Source: an uncultured Chryseobacterium sp.
GTDB taxonomy: Bacteria; Bacteroidota; Bacteroidia; Flavobacteriales; Weeksellaceae
Direction of reading: 5' to 3'
NCBI GenBank assembly: GCA_913778505.1
Contig: CAJYWD010000010.1
Coordinates: 1 to 64,000, forward strand
DNA length: 64,000 nt
How positions within the stretch are numbered: the first letter of the stretch is position 1; every line of letters starts with the position of its first letter. Made by a program: the position numbers and the translations under genes. Below are positions 17,310-24,850 of the stretch, in pieces. The notes under the pieces are model-generated. The model saw only the letters and a list, made by a program, of their open reading frames with translations, was not told the origin of the DNA and did not search any database.

Positions 17310-19847
17310 ATGTTCAAAAACAACAGAAATCTGATATTCGTTTTCGCCAGTCTTGTGATTTTTATTTTACTTGCCGTCGTCTACGCCAATCCTGTCATCT
17401 CGGGAAAGCGTCTGATGCAGCACGATATCGTTTTTTACAAAGGCGGTGCAGAAGAATTGTTGCAATACCGTGCGAATAACGACAAGGAAACCTATTGGAG
17501 CGATGCCATGTTTGGCGGAATGCCGACTTACCAAACCGGCGCGCAGTTCCGAGGCGATGTTATCAAAAAAATTGATGACGTTTTTATGTTTCTTCCAAAA
17601 CCTGCGAATTATCTGTTTTTATTGTTTGCCGGATTTTTCTTTTTAGGAATGGTTGCCGTTAGAAATTGGAAATATGCGTTGCTCGGAGCCACTTTCTTTG
17701 GATTATCAACCTATTTTTATATCATCGTAGCGGCCGGACACAATGGAAAAGTGCACACGATTGCTTATTTCGCACCACTGTTAGCCGGAATTATTCTCGT
17801 TTATTTCAGAAAAAAATACATTCTCGGATTCATTGTTACGACTTTGTTTGCCGGATTACAGATTTGTGCGAATCATCCTCAGATGACTTATTATCTGTTC
17901 ATTGGGTTAGGATTTTTGTTTTTGTCCGAATTAATCCGCACCATCCAAGGAAAAATCGAATGGAAACATTTCCTGATTTCGTCAGGATTGGTTGGATTGG
18001 CCATCGTCATTGGCGTTGGAATGAACTCCCAAAGAATAATGGCCAATGCCGAATATGTGAAGGAAACCGTCCGTGGAAAACAAATTCTGAACACCGGTTC
18101 CCACACTGCCGGAAAATCCGGAATGGACAAAGAAAGCATCACCATGTGGAGCTACGGAAAACTGGAAACCCTTAACTTATTCATTCCAAGATTAATGGGC
18201 GGCGGAAGTCAGGAACCCGGTTCGGACAAAATGATGGAAAAAGTGCAGGAACTGGCTCAGGAAAATATCAAATCCCAGCAGGAATACGACATGATGATGA
18301 AAGGTTTTGGAAGCCTGACGTATTGGGGCGACCAGCCAAGCACATCGGGACCGGCTTATCAGGGCGCAGTGGTTTGTTTCCTGGCACTTTTAGGATTTTT
18401 CCTTGCCGGAAAAAGATACAGATATTGGATTTTAGGAGCATCTATTTTGACGATTTTACTGGCTTGGGGAAGCAATTTCCCGATTCTCACAGATTTCTTT
18501 ATCGATTACGTTCCGCTGTACAACAAGTTCCGTGCGCCGTCTTCAATCTTAGTCGTTGTCGAGTTTTTGTTCCCGTTGATTGCGATTCTCGGATTATACA
18601 GATTTTTCACCGATGAAAATCTGACAGAAGAATACAAAAAGAAAATCTTGCTTTATGTTTCTGGAACGGTTCTCGGAATCACGCTGATTTTATTGGTTTT
18701 TGGGAAAGGAATTTTAGGCTTCTACACAGCCAATGAGAAAACGTATCTTCCTCCATTTTTATTGGATTATTTGGTGGGCGAAAGAGCCTCAATGTTCCAT
18801 GCTGATGCTATCAAAGCCATTGTATATGTGGCAATTACAGCCGCTGCATTATTTTTTGCAATGAAGAAAAAAATCAGCATCAACGTTGCTTTGATCATCA
18901 TTGGTGTTGTTAGTTTGTTCGATCTTTGGACGGTAAACAGACGTTATCTGAATGATGATAATTTTGTTGATAAAACCTTTGCGGATAATCCTTTCCAAAC
19001 CGAAAACTCGGAATATCTGATGAGCAAAGCGGGCAACGATTCTTTTGTTCAAAGTCTTCTGCAACAGACCGAAGTGAATAAAGCCCTTCAAACTATTGCA
19101 GATAAAGACAAAGACCATTACAGGATTTTCAATAATATTCTATCGACTTTCAGCGAGACGAATACGTCTTATTTCAAATCGTCCATTGGTGGTTATCACG
19201 CCGTGAAATTGAGACGATATGATGACCTTATCAACAAATATTTCTCAAAGACTGATCAGGTAAAAACGGTAAACATCCTGAATATGCTGAACACCAAATA
19301 TTTCTTAGTTGGCGATCAGCAGAAACCTCAAATCACACCGAATCCTGAGGCCAACGGCAATGCGTGGTTTGTTTCTGACATCAAATTTGTGAATAATGCG
19401 AATGAAGAACTGAACGAAACAGGAAACATAGATACCAAAAATATCGCAGTGATTTCCAAAGATGACAAAGCTTATTTCAATGGAAAAAATCTGGTAAAAG
19501 ATTCAACGGCGTTTTTGACATTGAAAACGTATCAGCCCAACGAATTATCTTTTGAATCTTCTTCCAAAACACCACAGTTGGCGGTATTTTCGGAAATCTA
19601 TTATCCTCACGGTTGGAATGTTTATCTGGACGGCAACAAAGTAGATTATATCAAAGCCAATTATCTTTTGAGAGCACTTTACGTTCCTGCAGGAAAGCAT
19701 AAAATCGAGATGAAATTTGAGCCGGCTGTTATCGAAAAAGGGAAACTATTCTCTTTGATAAGTTTTGGATTGTTTGTTTTGTTGAGTTTGATTGGGATTT
19801 ATTTTTTGGTGAAGGATTCTCGGAAGTCTGAAGTTGCGGAAGCTTAA
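17310..19847 (+). CDS. YfhO family membrane protein
   Basis: An 845-residue polytopic protein with about a dozen hydrophobic segments in the first 530 residues, then a long soluble region and one last membrane helix at about 815-835. YfhO proteins belong to the GT-C-like glycosyltransferase superfamily and are implicated in lipid-linked sugar transfer, such as lipoteichoic acid glycosylation in Bacillus. The substrate in flavobacteria is not known. Motifs visible include 'GKVHTIAYFAPLLAG' and 'HGWNVYLDGNKVDYIKANYLLRALYVPAGKHKIE' split over the soluble domain. Confidence 0.85.
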   Translation: MFKNNRNLIFVFASLVIFILLAVVYANPVISGKRLMQHDIVFYKGGAEELLQYRANNDKETYWSDAMFGGMPTYQTGAQFRGDVIKKIDDVFMFLPKPANYLFLLFAGFFFLGMVAVRNWKYALLGATFFGLSTYFYIIVAAGHNGKVHTIAYFAPLLAGIILVYFRKKYILGFIVTTLFAGLQICANHPQMTYYLFIGLGFLFLSELIRTIQGKIEWKHFLISSGLVGLAIVIGVGMNSQRIMANAEYVKETVRGKQILNTGSHTAGKSGMDKESITMWSYGKLETLNLFIPRLMGGGSQEPGSDKMMEKVQELAQENIKSQQEYDMMMKGFGSLTYWGDQPSTSGPAYQGAVVCFLALLGFFLAGKRYRYWILGASILTILLAWGSNFPILTDFFIDYVPLYNKFRAPSSILVVVEFLFPLIAILGLYRFFTDENLTEEYKKKILLYVSGTVLGITLILLVFGKGILGFYTANEKTYLPPFLLDYLVGERASMFHADAIKAIVYVAITAAALFFAMKKKISINVALIIIGVVSLFDLWTVNRRYLNDDNFVDKTFADNPFQTENSEYLMSKAGNDSFVQSLLQQTEVNKALQTIADKDKDHYRIFNNILSTFSETNTSYFKSSIGGYHAVKLRRYDDLINKYFSKTDQVKTVNILNMLNTKYFLVGDQQKPQITPNPEANGNAWFVSDIKFVNNANEELNETGNIDTKNIAVISKDDKAYFNGKNLVKDSTAFLTLKTYQPNELSFESSSKTPQLAVFSEIYYPHGWNVYLDGNKVDYIKANYLLRALYVPAGKHKIEMKFEPAVIEKGKLFSLISFGLFVLLSLIGIYFLVKDSRKSEVAEA

Positions 19848-19856
19848 TTAAATACG

Positions 19857-20405
19857 ATGGATTCTAATGTTAGTTTCAACGTTTTAAATTCAAATATTAT
19901 TACAGGTTTTGGAATAATTGTAGAATTAGAAAATGTAGAAAACGGATTTCCTAAAAATGGCGTTTTGAAATCAACTAAATCAAATTTATTTTGGGAAGTC
20001 AAAAACAGAATTATTGAAGATGTAAATGAGAAAAGATTTGAAATTGAAGAAGAAGTTCAATCTCATCTTAATTTTAATAAAGATAATAATCCGAACAGAG
20101 TTAATATTTTCAAATTAAAAGAAGAAAAAAATATAAGACTCTACAAAATCGAATCTATCGGTCACTCAGAAAAACCTGAGATCGGAGAATCTTTAGTATT
20201 TCACTATACAACATTTAGAAAAAAAATTAAGATAAAAGAAATCTATCACGATTACTGTTTGCTTGAAGATGAAAATGGATATGTAGCAGTAATTCCAAAA
20301 AGAAAGATTTCAAAAAATGCTCAGATTGGAGATTATGTAAGACATTGTGAACACCAATATCACGATTTAGTCGATGAAAATGATAATTTTGTTTATAGAC
20401 ATTAA
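19857..20405 (+). CDS. Hypothetical protein, unrecognised
   Basis: A 182-residue soluble protein without a signal or membrane segment. It is rich in Lys, Glu, Asn and Ile and clearly more AT-rich than the neighbouring yfhO gene. It starts 9 bp after the YfhO stop and ends in a terminator, so it could be read from the same transcript. The C-terminal half, with 'CLLEDENGYVAVIPKRKISKNAQIGDYVR', looks like a small beta-barrel. I cannot assign a family. It opens an accessory patch that runs to 21660. Confidence 0.6.
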   Translation: MDSNVSFNVLNSNIITGFGIIVELENVENGFPKNGVLKSTKSNLFWEVKNRIIEDVNEKRFEIEEEVQSHLNFNKDNNPNRVNIFKLKEEKNIRLYKIESIGHSEKPEIGESLVFHYTTFRKKIKIKEIYHDYCLLEDENGYVAVIPKRKISKNAQIGDYVRHCEHQYHDLVDENDNFVYRH

Positions 20406-20425
20406 TAAATTATAATTATGCAAAG

Positions 20426-20450
20426 GCAACTCGATTTGAGTTGCTTTTTT
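20426..20450 (+). terminator. Terminator after the 182-residue gene
   Basis: GCAACTC (20426-20432) pairs with GAGTTGC (20438-20444), followed by six T. The same stem recurs at 20993 and 21631. Confidence 0.8.
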
Positions 20451-20484
20451 ATTTAAATTTGAAAATTAAAATTACTAAAAACTA

Positions 20485-21006
20485 ATGTCACAAATTTTAG
20501 AAACAGAAAGGCTCATTTTACGAGAATTAAATACTGATGATGCAGAAAATTTCTACAAGCTAAACCTAAATCCAAATGTGATAAAATACACAGGAAATTC
20601 TGCTTTCAAAAATATTAATGAAGCCCAAGAGTTTCTTATAAACTATCAAGATTATAAACTCAATGGTTTTGGAAGATGGGCTGTGATTGAAAAATCAACT
20701 AATGAATTTCTTGGTTGGTGCGGTTTGAAATATGACCAAAATCTGGATGAAACCGATATTGGCTTTAGATTTTTTGAAGAATATTGGAACAAAGGTTTCG
20801 CCACAGAAAGCGCAAAAGCCTGTCTCGATTATGGTTTTGAAACTTTAAATTTAAAAACATTCGTTGGCAGAGCAATGAAAGAAAACTTGGCCTCCATTAA
20901 AGTTCTTGAAAAAATAGGATTGAATTTTGAAAGAGAATTCGATTTTGACAAAAAGAACAAAGGTGTGATTTACAAAATCGAGAAACAAAAAAGCAACCCA
21001 AATTGA
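20485..21006 (+). CDS. GNAT family N-acetyltransferase (RimJ/RimL-like)
   Basis: A 173-residue acetyl-CoA-dependent acyltransferase of the Acetyltransf_3 group. It shows the opening 'LETERLILRELNTDDAENFY', the 'GWCGLKYDQNLDETDIGFRFFEEYWNKGFATESAKACLDYGF' acetyl-CoA-binding core (the Q/RxxGxG/A loop is 'NKGFAT'), and the closing 'NLASIKVLEKIGL'. Targets in this group range from ribosomal proteins to small molecules, and none can be named here. Its stop codon lies inside the downstream terminator stem. Confidence 0.87.
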   Translation: MSQILETERLILRELNTDDAENFYKLNLNPNVIKYTGNSAFKNINEAQEFLINYQDYKLNGFGRWAVIEKSTNEFLGWCGLKYDQNLDETDIGFRFFEEYWNKGFATESAKACLDYGFETLNLKTFVGRAMKENLASIKVLEKIGLNFEREFDFDKKNKGVIYKIEKQKSNPN

Positions 21007-21020
21007 GTTGCTTTATTTTT
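20993..21020 (+). terminator. Terminator overlapping the GNAT stop codon
   Basis: The 19-nt sequence GCAACCCAAATTGAGTTGC (20993-21011) folds into a stem and is followed by a T-rich run. The GNAT stop (21004-21006) is inside it. An identical 19-mer is at 21631-21649. Confidence 0.8.
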
Positions 21021-21052
21021 TTTGTTTTAAATACCAAATTTTGGTATATTTG
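21021..21052 (+). promoter_or_regulatory. parDE promoter with palindromic operator
   Basis: TTTG (21021-21024), a 20-nt spacer and TATATTTG (21045-21052) fit the Bacteroidota promoter. Between and over these boxes lies a perfect palindrome, ATACCAAA-T-TTTGGTAT (21031-21047), placed where a ParD dimer would block RNA polymerase. The site is visible; its use as an autoregulatory operator is inferred from the family. Confidence 0.7.
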
Positions 21053-21072
21053 AAATTATAAATAAAATCATT

Positions 21073-21321
21073 ATGGCAAAAAATACATCCATCTTGTTGG
21101 GAGATTATTTTGACAGTTTTATTAATCAACAAATAAAAAGTGGAAAATATTCTTCTGTAAGCGAAGTGGTAAGAGCAGCTCTTAGAACTTTTGAACACGA
21201 AGAAAATAAAAAAGAACATCTGATTAAAGCTCTTGAAGAAGGCGAAAATTCTGGATTTGTAAAAGATTTTGAACCGGAAAATTTCTTAAAAAGTCTTCAC
21301 AAAAAATATCTGACTAAATAA
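21073..21321 (+). CDS. parD: ParD-like type II antitoxin
   Basis: An 82-residue antitoxin. The N-terminal ribbon-helix-helix motif is clear: 'NTSILLGDYFDSFINQQIKSGKYSSVSEVVRAALRTFE' has the beta strand, the two helices and the conserved 'GxYxSxSEVvRaALR' pattern. The acidic C-terminal tail ('EEGENSGFVKDFEPENF') would wrap the toxin. It overlaps the toxin start by one base (TAATG), the usual translational coupling. It should repress its own promoter through the palindrome at 21031-21047. Confidence 0.9.
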   Translation: MAKNTSILLGDYFDSFINQQIKSGKYSSVSEVVRAALRTFEHEENKKEHLIKALEEGENSGFVKDFEPENFLKSLHKKYLTK

Positions 21322-21620
21322 TGAATTATTCCATTAGTGAAAAAGCTCAAAATGATTTAGAAAATATTTGGTATTATACTTTTTTTGAATGGTCGGAAGA
21401 ACAGGCCAATAAGTACTATCGTCAAATTATTTTAGAAATAAATAATTTATGCAATAATCCTAAATCTGGTAAAGATTTTAGCCACATCAAAAAAGATTAT
21501 TGGAAAGCAAAAGCGCAATCACATTTTATTTTTTATAAAATCAATAAAGAAAAAAATGAAATCGAAATAATCCGGATTCTTCATCATCAAATGGATATCA
21601 ATTCGAGATTAAACGATTAA
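21321..21620 (+). CDS. parE: ParE-like toxin (RelE/ParE superfamily)
   Basis: A 99-residue toxin beginning 'YSISEKAQNDLENIWYYTFFEWSEEQANKYYRQI', the standard ParE opening, with 'GKDFSHIKKDYWKAKAQSHFIFYKIN' and the C-terminal 'IEIIRILHHQMDINSRL' where the RILH and terminal Arg match active members. ParE toxins poison DNA gyrase. It overlaps the antitoxin stop by one base and ends just before a terminator that separates it from the converging rpsO. Confidence 0.9.
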   Translation: MNYSISEKAQNDLENIWYYTFFEWSEEQANKYYRQIILEINNLCNNPKSGKDFSHIKKDYWKAKAQSHFIFYKINKEKNEIEIIRILHHQMDINSRLND

Positions 21621-21630
21621 AAACAAAAAA

Positions 21631-21661
21631 GCAACCCAAATTGAGTTGCTTTAATTTTTTT
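21631..21661. terminator. Terminator between parE and rpsO
   Basis: The 19-mer GCAACCCAAATTGAGTTGC (21631-21649), identical to the one at 20993, is followed by TTTAATTTTTTTT. It lies between the converging parE and rpsO genes. Confidence 0.75.
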
Positions 21662-21675
21662 TCGTGAGCTTTGGA

Positions 21676-21945
21676 TTATTTTCTAATTCCTAGTTCAGCG
21701 ATGATGGCTCTATATCTGTTGATATCTTTTTTCTTCAAATAATCTAAAAGAGCTTTTCTTTTACCTACTAACTTTACAAGAGATCTTTCCGTGTTGAAGT
21801 CTTTGTGGTTAGCTTTCAAGTGCTGCGTCAAGTGGTTGATTCTGTAAGTGAATAGAGCAACCTGGCCTTCAGCGCTTCCTGTGTCTTGTGCAGATGATCC
21901 GTGTTTTGCGAAGATTTCTGCTTTCTTTTCTGATGTTAAATACAT
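21676..21945 (-). CDS. rpsO: 30S ribosomal protein S15
   Basis: An 89-residue primary 16S rRNA-binding protein of the small subunit platform. Family hallmarks are 'DTGSAEGQVALFTYRINHLTQHLKANHKDFNTERSL' split over helices 1-2 and 'LVGKRKALLDYLKKKDINRYRAIIAELGIRK' at the end. Full length. A TATCTTTG element on the minus strand (21984-21991) about 40 bp upstream gives it a separate promoter. pnp, its common partner, is not adjacent. Confidence 0.97.
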   Translation of the reverse strand: MYLTSEKKAEIFAKHGSSAQDTGSAEGQVALFTYRINHLTQHLKANHKDFNTERSLVKLVGKRKALLDYLKKKDINRYRAIIAELGIRK

Positions 21946-22080
21946 TCCAATATTATTTAATGATTATTATGTAAATTCGGATGCAAAGATAAGATTATTT
22001 TTCGGACTAGAAATTTATAATTAAACTATTTCATTGAAATAAGTTTAATTTTATAGTCATACATAACTAAAAACACAATG

Positions 22081-22179
22081 TGTCTTCCCGAAGGAAACCT
22101 GACGAAGTGGTGACAAAGTCAATCTCAACAGCTTAGATTTCTACGGAAATCCAACAGATTCGACGGAGTCAATGACAAA
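22081..22179. repeat. Dispersed intergenic repeat, family R2, copy 2
   Basis: TGTCTTCCCGAAGGAAACC, AAGTCAATCTCAACAGCTTAG and CGGAAATCCAACAGATTCG are the blocks shared with 11359-11457 (reverse strand). It lies between the rpsO promoter and the thrC stop. Confidence 0.7.
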
Positions 22180-22193
22180 CTACGTCTATTTGC

Positions 22194-23501
22194 TTACTTC
22201 TCTTCCATTAAATAAGTTTTTACCAATTCAAAATCAGCTGGAAATTCCAAAGACTGCTTTTCTTTTTTATTGAATGCTTCCAGCTTTTCAGGAATGATAA
22301 CTTCTTCTTGCAAAACATCTTCTACCACTTCCACAAACTTCGCAGGATGAGCTGTTTCTAATAAAACGCCAACAAAATCTTCGCCTACTTTGTCACTCTG
22401 AGCTTGTTGAAGAGCCTGTAAACCAAGATATGCCACCGCTCCGTGTGGGTCTAGCGTATAACCAAATTCTTTTCTAACTTCTTGCATCGCATTTTTCGTC
22501 TCTTCATCGGAAAAAGAATACGATACAATCTCTTTTTTGAATTCCGAAACGTCATTATTGAAGAAGCTTTGCATCCGTTCAAAATTGCTTGGATTCCCGA
22601 CGTCCATTGCGTTGCTTATGGTTTGCTTTGATGGTTTTGCTTCATAATTTCCGGTTTCTAAAAACTTAGGAACCACATCATTCTCATTGGTCGAAGCTAC
22701 AAAATGATGAACAGGCAATCCCATTTTCTTAGCAAAAAGTCCGGCGGTCAAATTCCCAAAATTTCCACTTGGAACAGAGAAAACTATTGGTTTCCCAAGC
22801 TTTTGTAATTGGGCAAAAGCCCAGAAATAATAGAACGATTGCGGAATCAATCTCGCTATGTTGATGCTATTGGCCGATGTTAAAGTGAATTTCTGATTCA
22901 GCTCTTCATCGGACAAAATCTGTTTTGCGAGAGCCTGACAATCATCAAAAGTGCCGTCTATTTCCAGAGCTTTGATATTGCCGCCCCAGGTTGTGAGCTG
23001 TTTTTCCTGCAAAGGACTCACTTTTCCTTTCGGATAAAGAATATAAACTTCGATTCCGGGAACGCCGAAAAACCCCGATGCTACGGCACTTCCCGTGTCG
23101 CCGGACGTGGCAGCAATCACTTTCATAGGTTTTCCTTCGGAGAAATAGGACATCATCCTTGCCATAAATCTTGCGCCGACATCTTTAAAAGCCATTGTTG
23201 GACCGTGGAATAATTCTAAGGAATAAATATTCTCAGAGATTTTGACTACCGGAATTTGGAAATTCAAAACTTCATCGATGATTTCTTTAAGATTGCCGTT
23301 AGAAATGGATTCGCCTAGAAATTCTTTTGCCACTCGGAAACCGATTTGCTGTAAAGTAAGATTAGGTAAATTTTCAAAAAATTCAGAATCCAGTTGCGGA
23401 ATATACTCCGGCATAAAAAGGCCGCCATCATCAGCCAAACCTTTTAGAATAGCAGTTTTGATGTTGGTTTCCTGTTGTTGTCTTGTTGATATGTATTTCA
23501 T
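22194..23501 (-). CDS. thrC: Threonine synthase
   Basis: PLP enzyme that converts O-phosphohomoserine to threonine, the last pathway step. The 435-residue protein has the N-terminal 'MKYISTRQQ', the PLP-lysine loop 'FHGPTMAFKDVGARFMARM', and the phosphate-binding 'AATSGDTGSAVASGF'. It is the third gene of the thrA-thrB-thrC order on this strand. A 270-bp gap holding two repeats separates it from thrB, so it may depend on read-through or on a separate promoter. Confidence 0.96.
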   Translation of the reverse strand: MKYISTRQQQETNIKTAILKGLADDGGLFMPEYIPQLDSEFFENLPNLTLQQIGFRVAKEFLGESISNGNLKEIIDEVLNFQIPVVKISENIYSLELFHGPTMAFKDVGARFMARMMSYFSEGKPMKVIAATSGDTGSAVASGFFGVPGIEVYILYPKGKVSPLQEKQLTTWGGNIKALEIDGTFDDCQALAKQILSDEELNQKFTLTSANSINIARLIPQSFYYFWAFAQLQKLGKPIVFSVPSGNFGNLTAGLFAKKMGLPVHHFVASTNENDVVPKFLETGNYEAKPSKQTISNAMDVGNPSNFERMQSFFNNDVSEFKKEIVSYSFSDEETKNAMQEVRKEFGYTLDPHGAVAYLGLQALQQAQSDKVGEDFVGVLLETAHPAKFVEVVEDVLQEEVIIPEKLEAFNKKEKQSLEFPADFELVKTYLMEEK

Positions 23502-23559
23502 TTTGGTTGTTTGTTGTTGGTTGACAGTTTATGGATTTGCCTTTGATTTTTAAAGTTCT

Positions 23560-23610
23560 TTTGTCATTCCGCAGGAATCTCCGCGGTCTGGATTCCTACG
23601 GAATGACAAA
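23560..23610. repeat. Long perfect-type hairpin between thrB and thrC
   Basis: Twenty bases at 23560-23579 (TTTGTCATTCCGCAGGAATC) face 23591-23610 with a single mismatch and an 11-nt loop. It shares the TGTCATTC / GGAAT vocabulary of the R2 repeats. It could act as a terminator-like or RNA-stabilising element in the thr transcript. Confidence 0.75.
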
Positions 23611-23648
23611 AATTGTGTTTGAGAAAAAACTTATTTTACGTTGAATCT

Positions 23649-23766
23649 GCAGCCCGACTTGAGTGGAGCTCTTTTTGTTATTGAGATTTGTACAAAAGTT
23701 CAACAGATGGCTTCACTTCGTTCGCAATGACAAAAAAGCGGGAGCGGAAGACGGATTAAGCTGCCC
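23649..23766. repeat. Dispersed intergenic repeat, family R1, copy 3
   Basis: GCAGCCCGACTTGAGTGGAG is followed by CTCTTTTTGTTATTG, with the facing CAATGACAAAAAAGCGG, then ACGGATTAAGCTGCCC. It matches copy 4 (41846-41968) almost block for block and ends 5 bp before the thrB stop. Confidence 0.75.
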
Positions 23767-23771
23767 AAATT

Positions 23772-24701
23772 TTAATTGATAACTCTCGCTCCTTCGTCGT
23801 TAATTTTCGTTACGAATGCTTCGCTTTCGATTTTTTTCTGATTAAGTAATTCTTTGACTCTGAATGAAATTCCTTCTGCAACTTCTTTTGTTTCGCACAA
23901 AGCAAAAACGGAAGGACCGGAACCGGAAATCCCGAAACCAATCGCTCCGTTGTCCAATGCCAGCTGTTTCATCTCATAAAAATACGGAATCAGCATCGCA
24001 CGAACCGGCTCTATGATCACATCTTCCATACTCCGGCTGACCAAATCCAAATCGCCGGTGCAAAATCCGGCAACCAAACCGGCGACATTTCCCCATTGCT
24101 GAACCGCAGATTTCAGGCTGATTCTTTCCTTGATGATTTTCCTCGCCTCGCCTGTCGGAACATCCACGTGCGGATGAACGGAAACCACCGACAAATCTTT
24201 TGGATAAGGCAGTTTGAGAGCATCCAAAGGTTCGTAACTTCTTACCAAAACCAAACCGCCCAAAAGCGCAGGCGCCACATTGTCTGCGTGAGCATTTCCG
24301 CAAGCTATTCGTTCACCTTCCATTGCGAGAGGCAACAGTTCCTGTTTAGAAAACGGCTTTCCCATCAGTTCATTAATTGCGACCAAAGCCGCCACACTAC
24401 TTGCTGCACTGGAACCCATTCCGCTATTGAGTGGCATTTTTTTATAAAGCTCGATATCAATTCCTTGATTGGAATTTATCTTTTCTAAGAATAATCTGAT
24501 GACGTGCGAAACCACATTTTTATTAGGGTCTGTGGGAAGTTTTCCGCCATCACCTTCGATTTTTGTGATGATGATTTGATTGGAATCATTCTTCCTTAGA
24601 ATAATCTCGTCGCCGGGCTCATCGATGGCAAAACCGAGGACATCATAGCCACAAACAACATTGGCAACGGTTGCCGGAGCAAAAACTTTTATTTGATTCA
24701 T
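23772..24701 (-). CDS. thrB: Homoserine kinase
   Basis: GHMP-family kinase that phosphorylates homoserine. The 309-residue protein opens with 'IKVFAPATVANVVCGYDVLGFA', has the ATP-binding 'PLNSGMGSSAASSVAALVA' and the third GHMP motif 'GAIGFGISGSGPSVFAL'. It is the middle gene of the thr operon on this strand. The 150-bp gap to thrA is filled by an A/T-rich tandem repeat, unusual for neighbouring operon genes. Confidence 0.96.
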   Translation of the reverse strand: MNQIKVFAPATVANVVCGYDVLGFAIDEPGDEIILRKNDSNQIIITKIEGDGGKLPTDPNKNVVSHVIRLFLEKINSNQGIDIELYKKMPLNSGMGSSAASSVAALVAINELMGKPFSKQELLPLAMEGERIACGNAHADNVAPALLGGLVLVRSYEPLDALKLPYPKDLSVVSVHPHVDVPTGEARKIIKERISLKSAVQQWGNVAGLVAGFCTGDLDLVSRSMEDVIIEPVRAMLIPYFYEMKQLALDNGAIGFGISGSGPSVFALCETKEVAEGISFRVKELLNQKKIESEAFVTKINDEGARVIN

Positions 24702-24702
24702 T

Positions 24703-24850
24703 GATAATTGATAATTGTTAACTGTTAACTGTTAATTGATAATTGTTAATTGTTAACTGTTAACTGTTAATTGATAATTGTTAATTGTTAATTGTTAATT
24801 GATAATTGTTGATCGTTGATTGATAATTGATAATTAATCATTAACAATTA
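24703..24850. repeat. A/T-rich tandem repeat between thrA and thrB
   Basis: About twenty imperfect 7-bp units alternate between TTGATAA, TTGTTAA and CTGTTAA. They fill the whole gap between the thrA stop and the thrB start. Such repeats are prone to length change by slippage. Confidence 0.85.
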
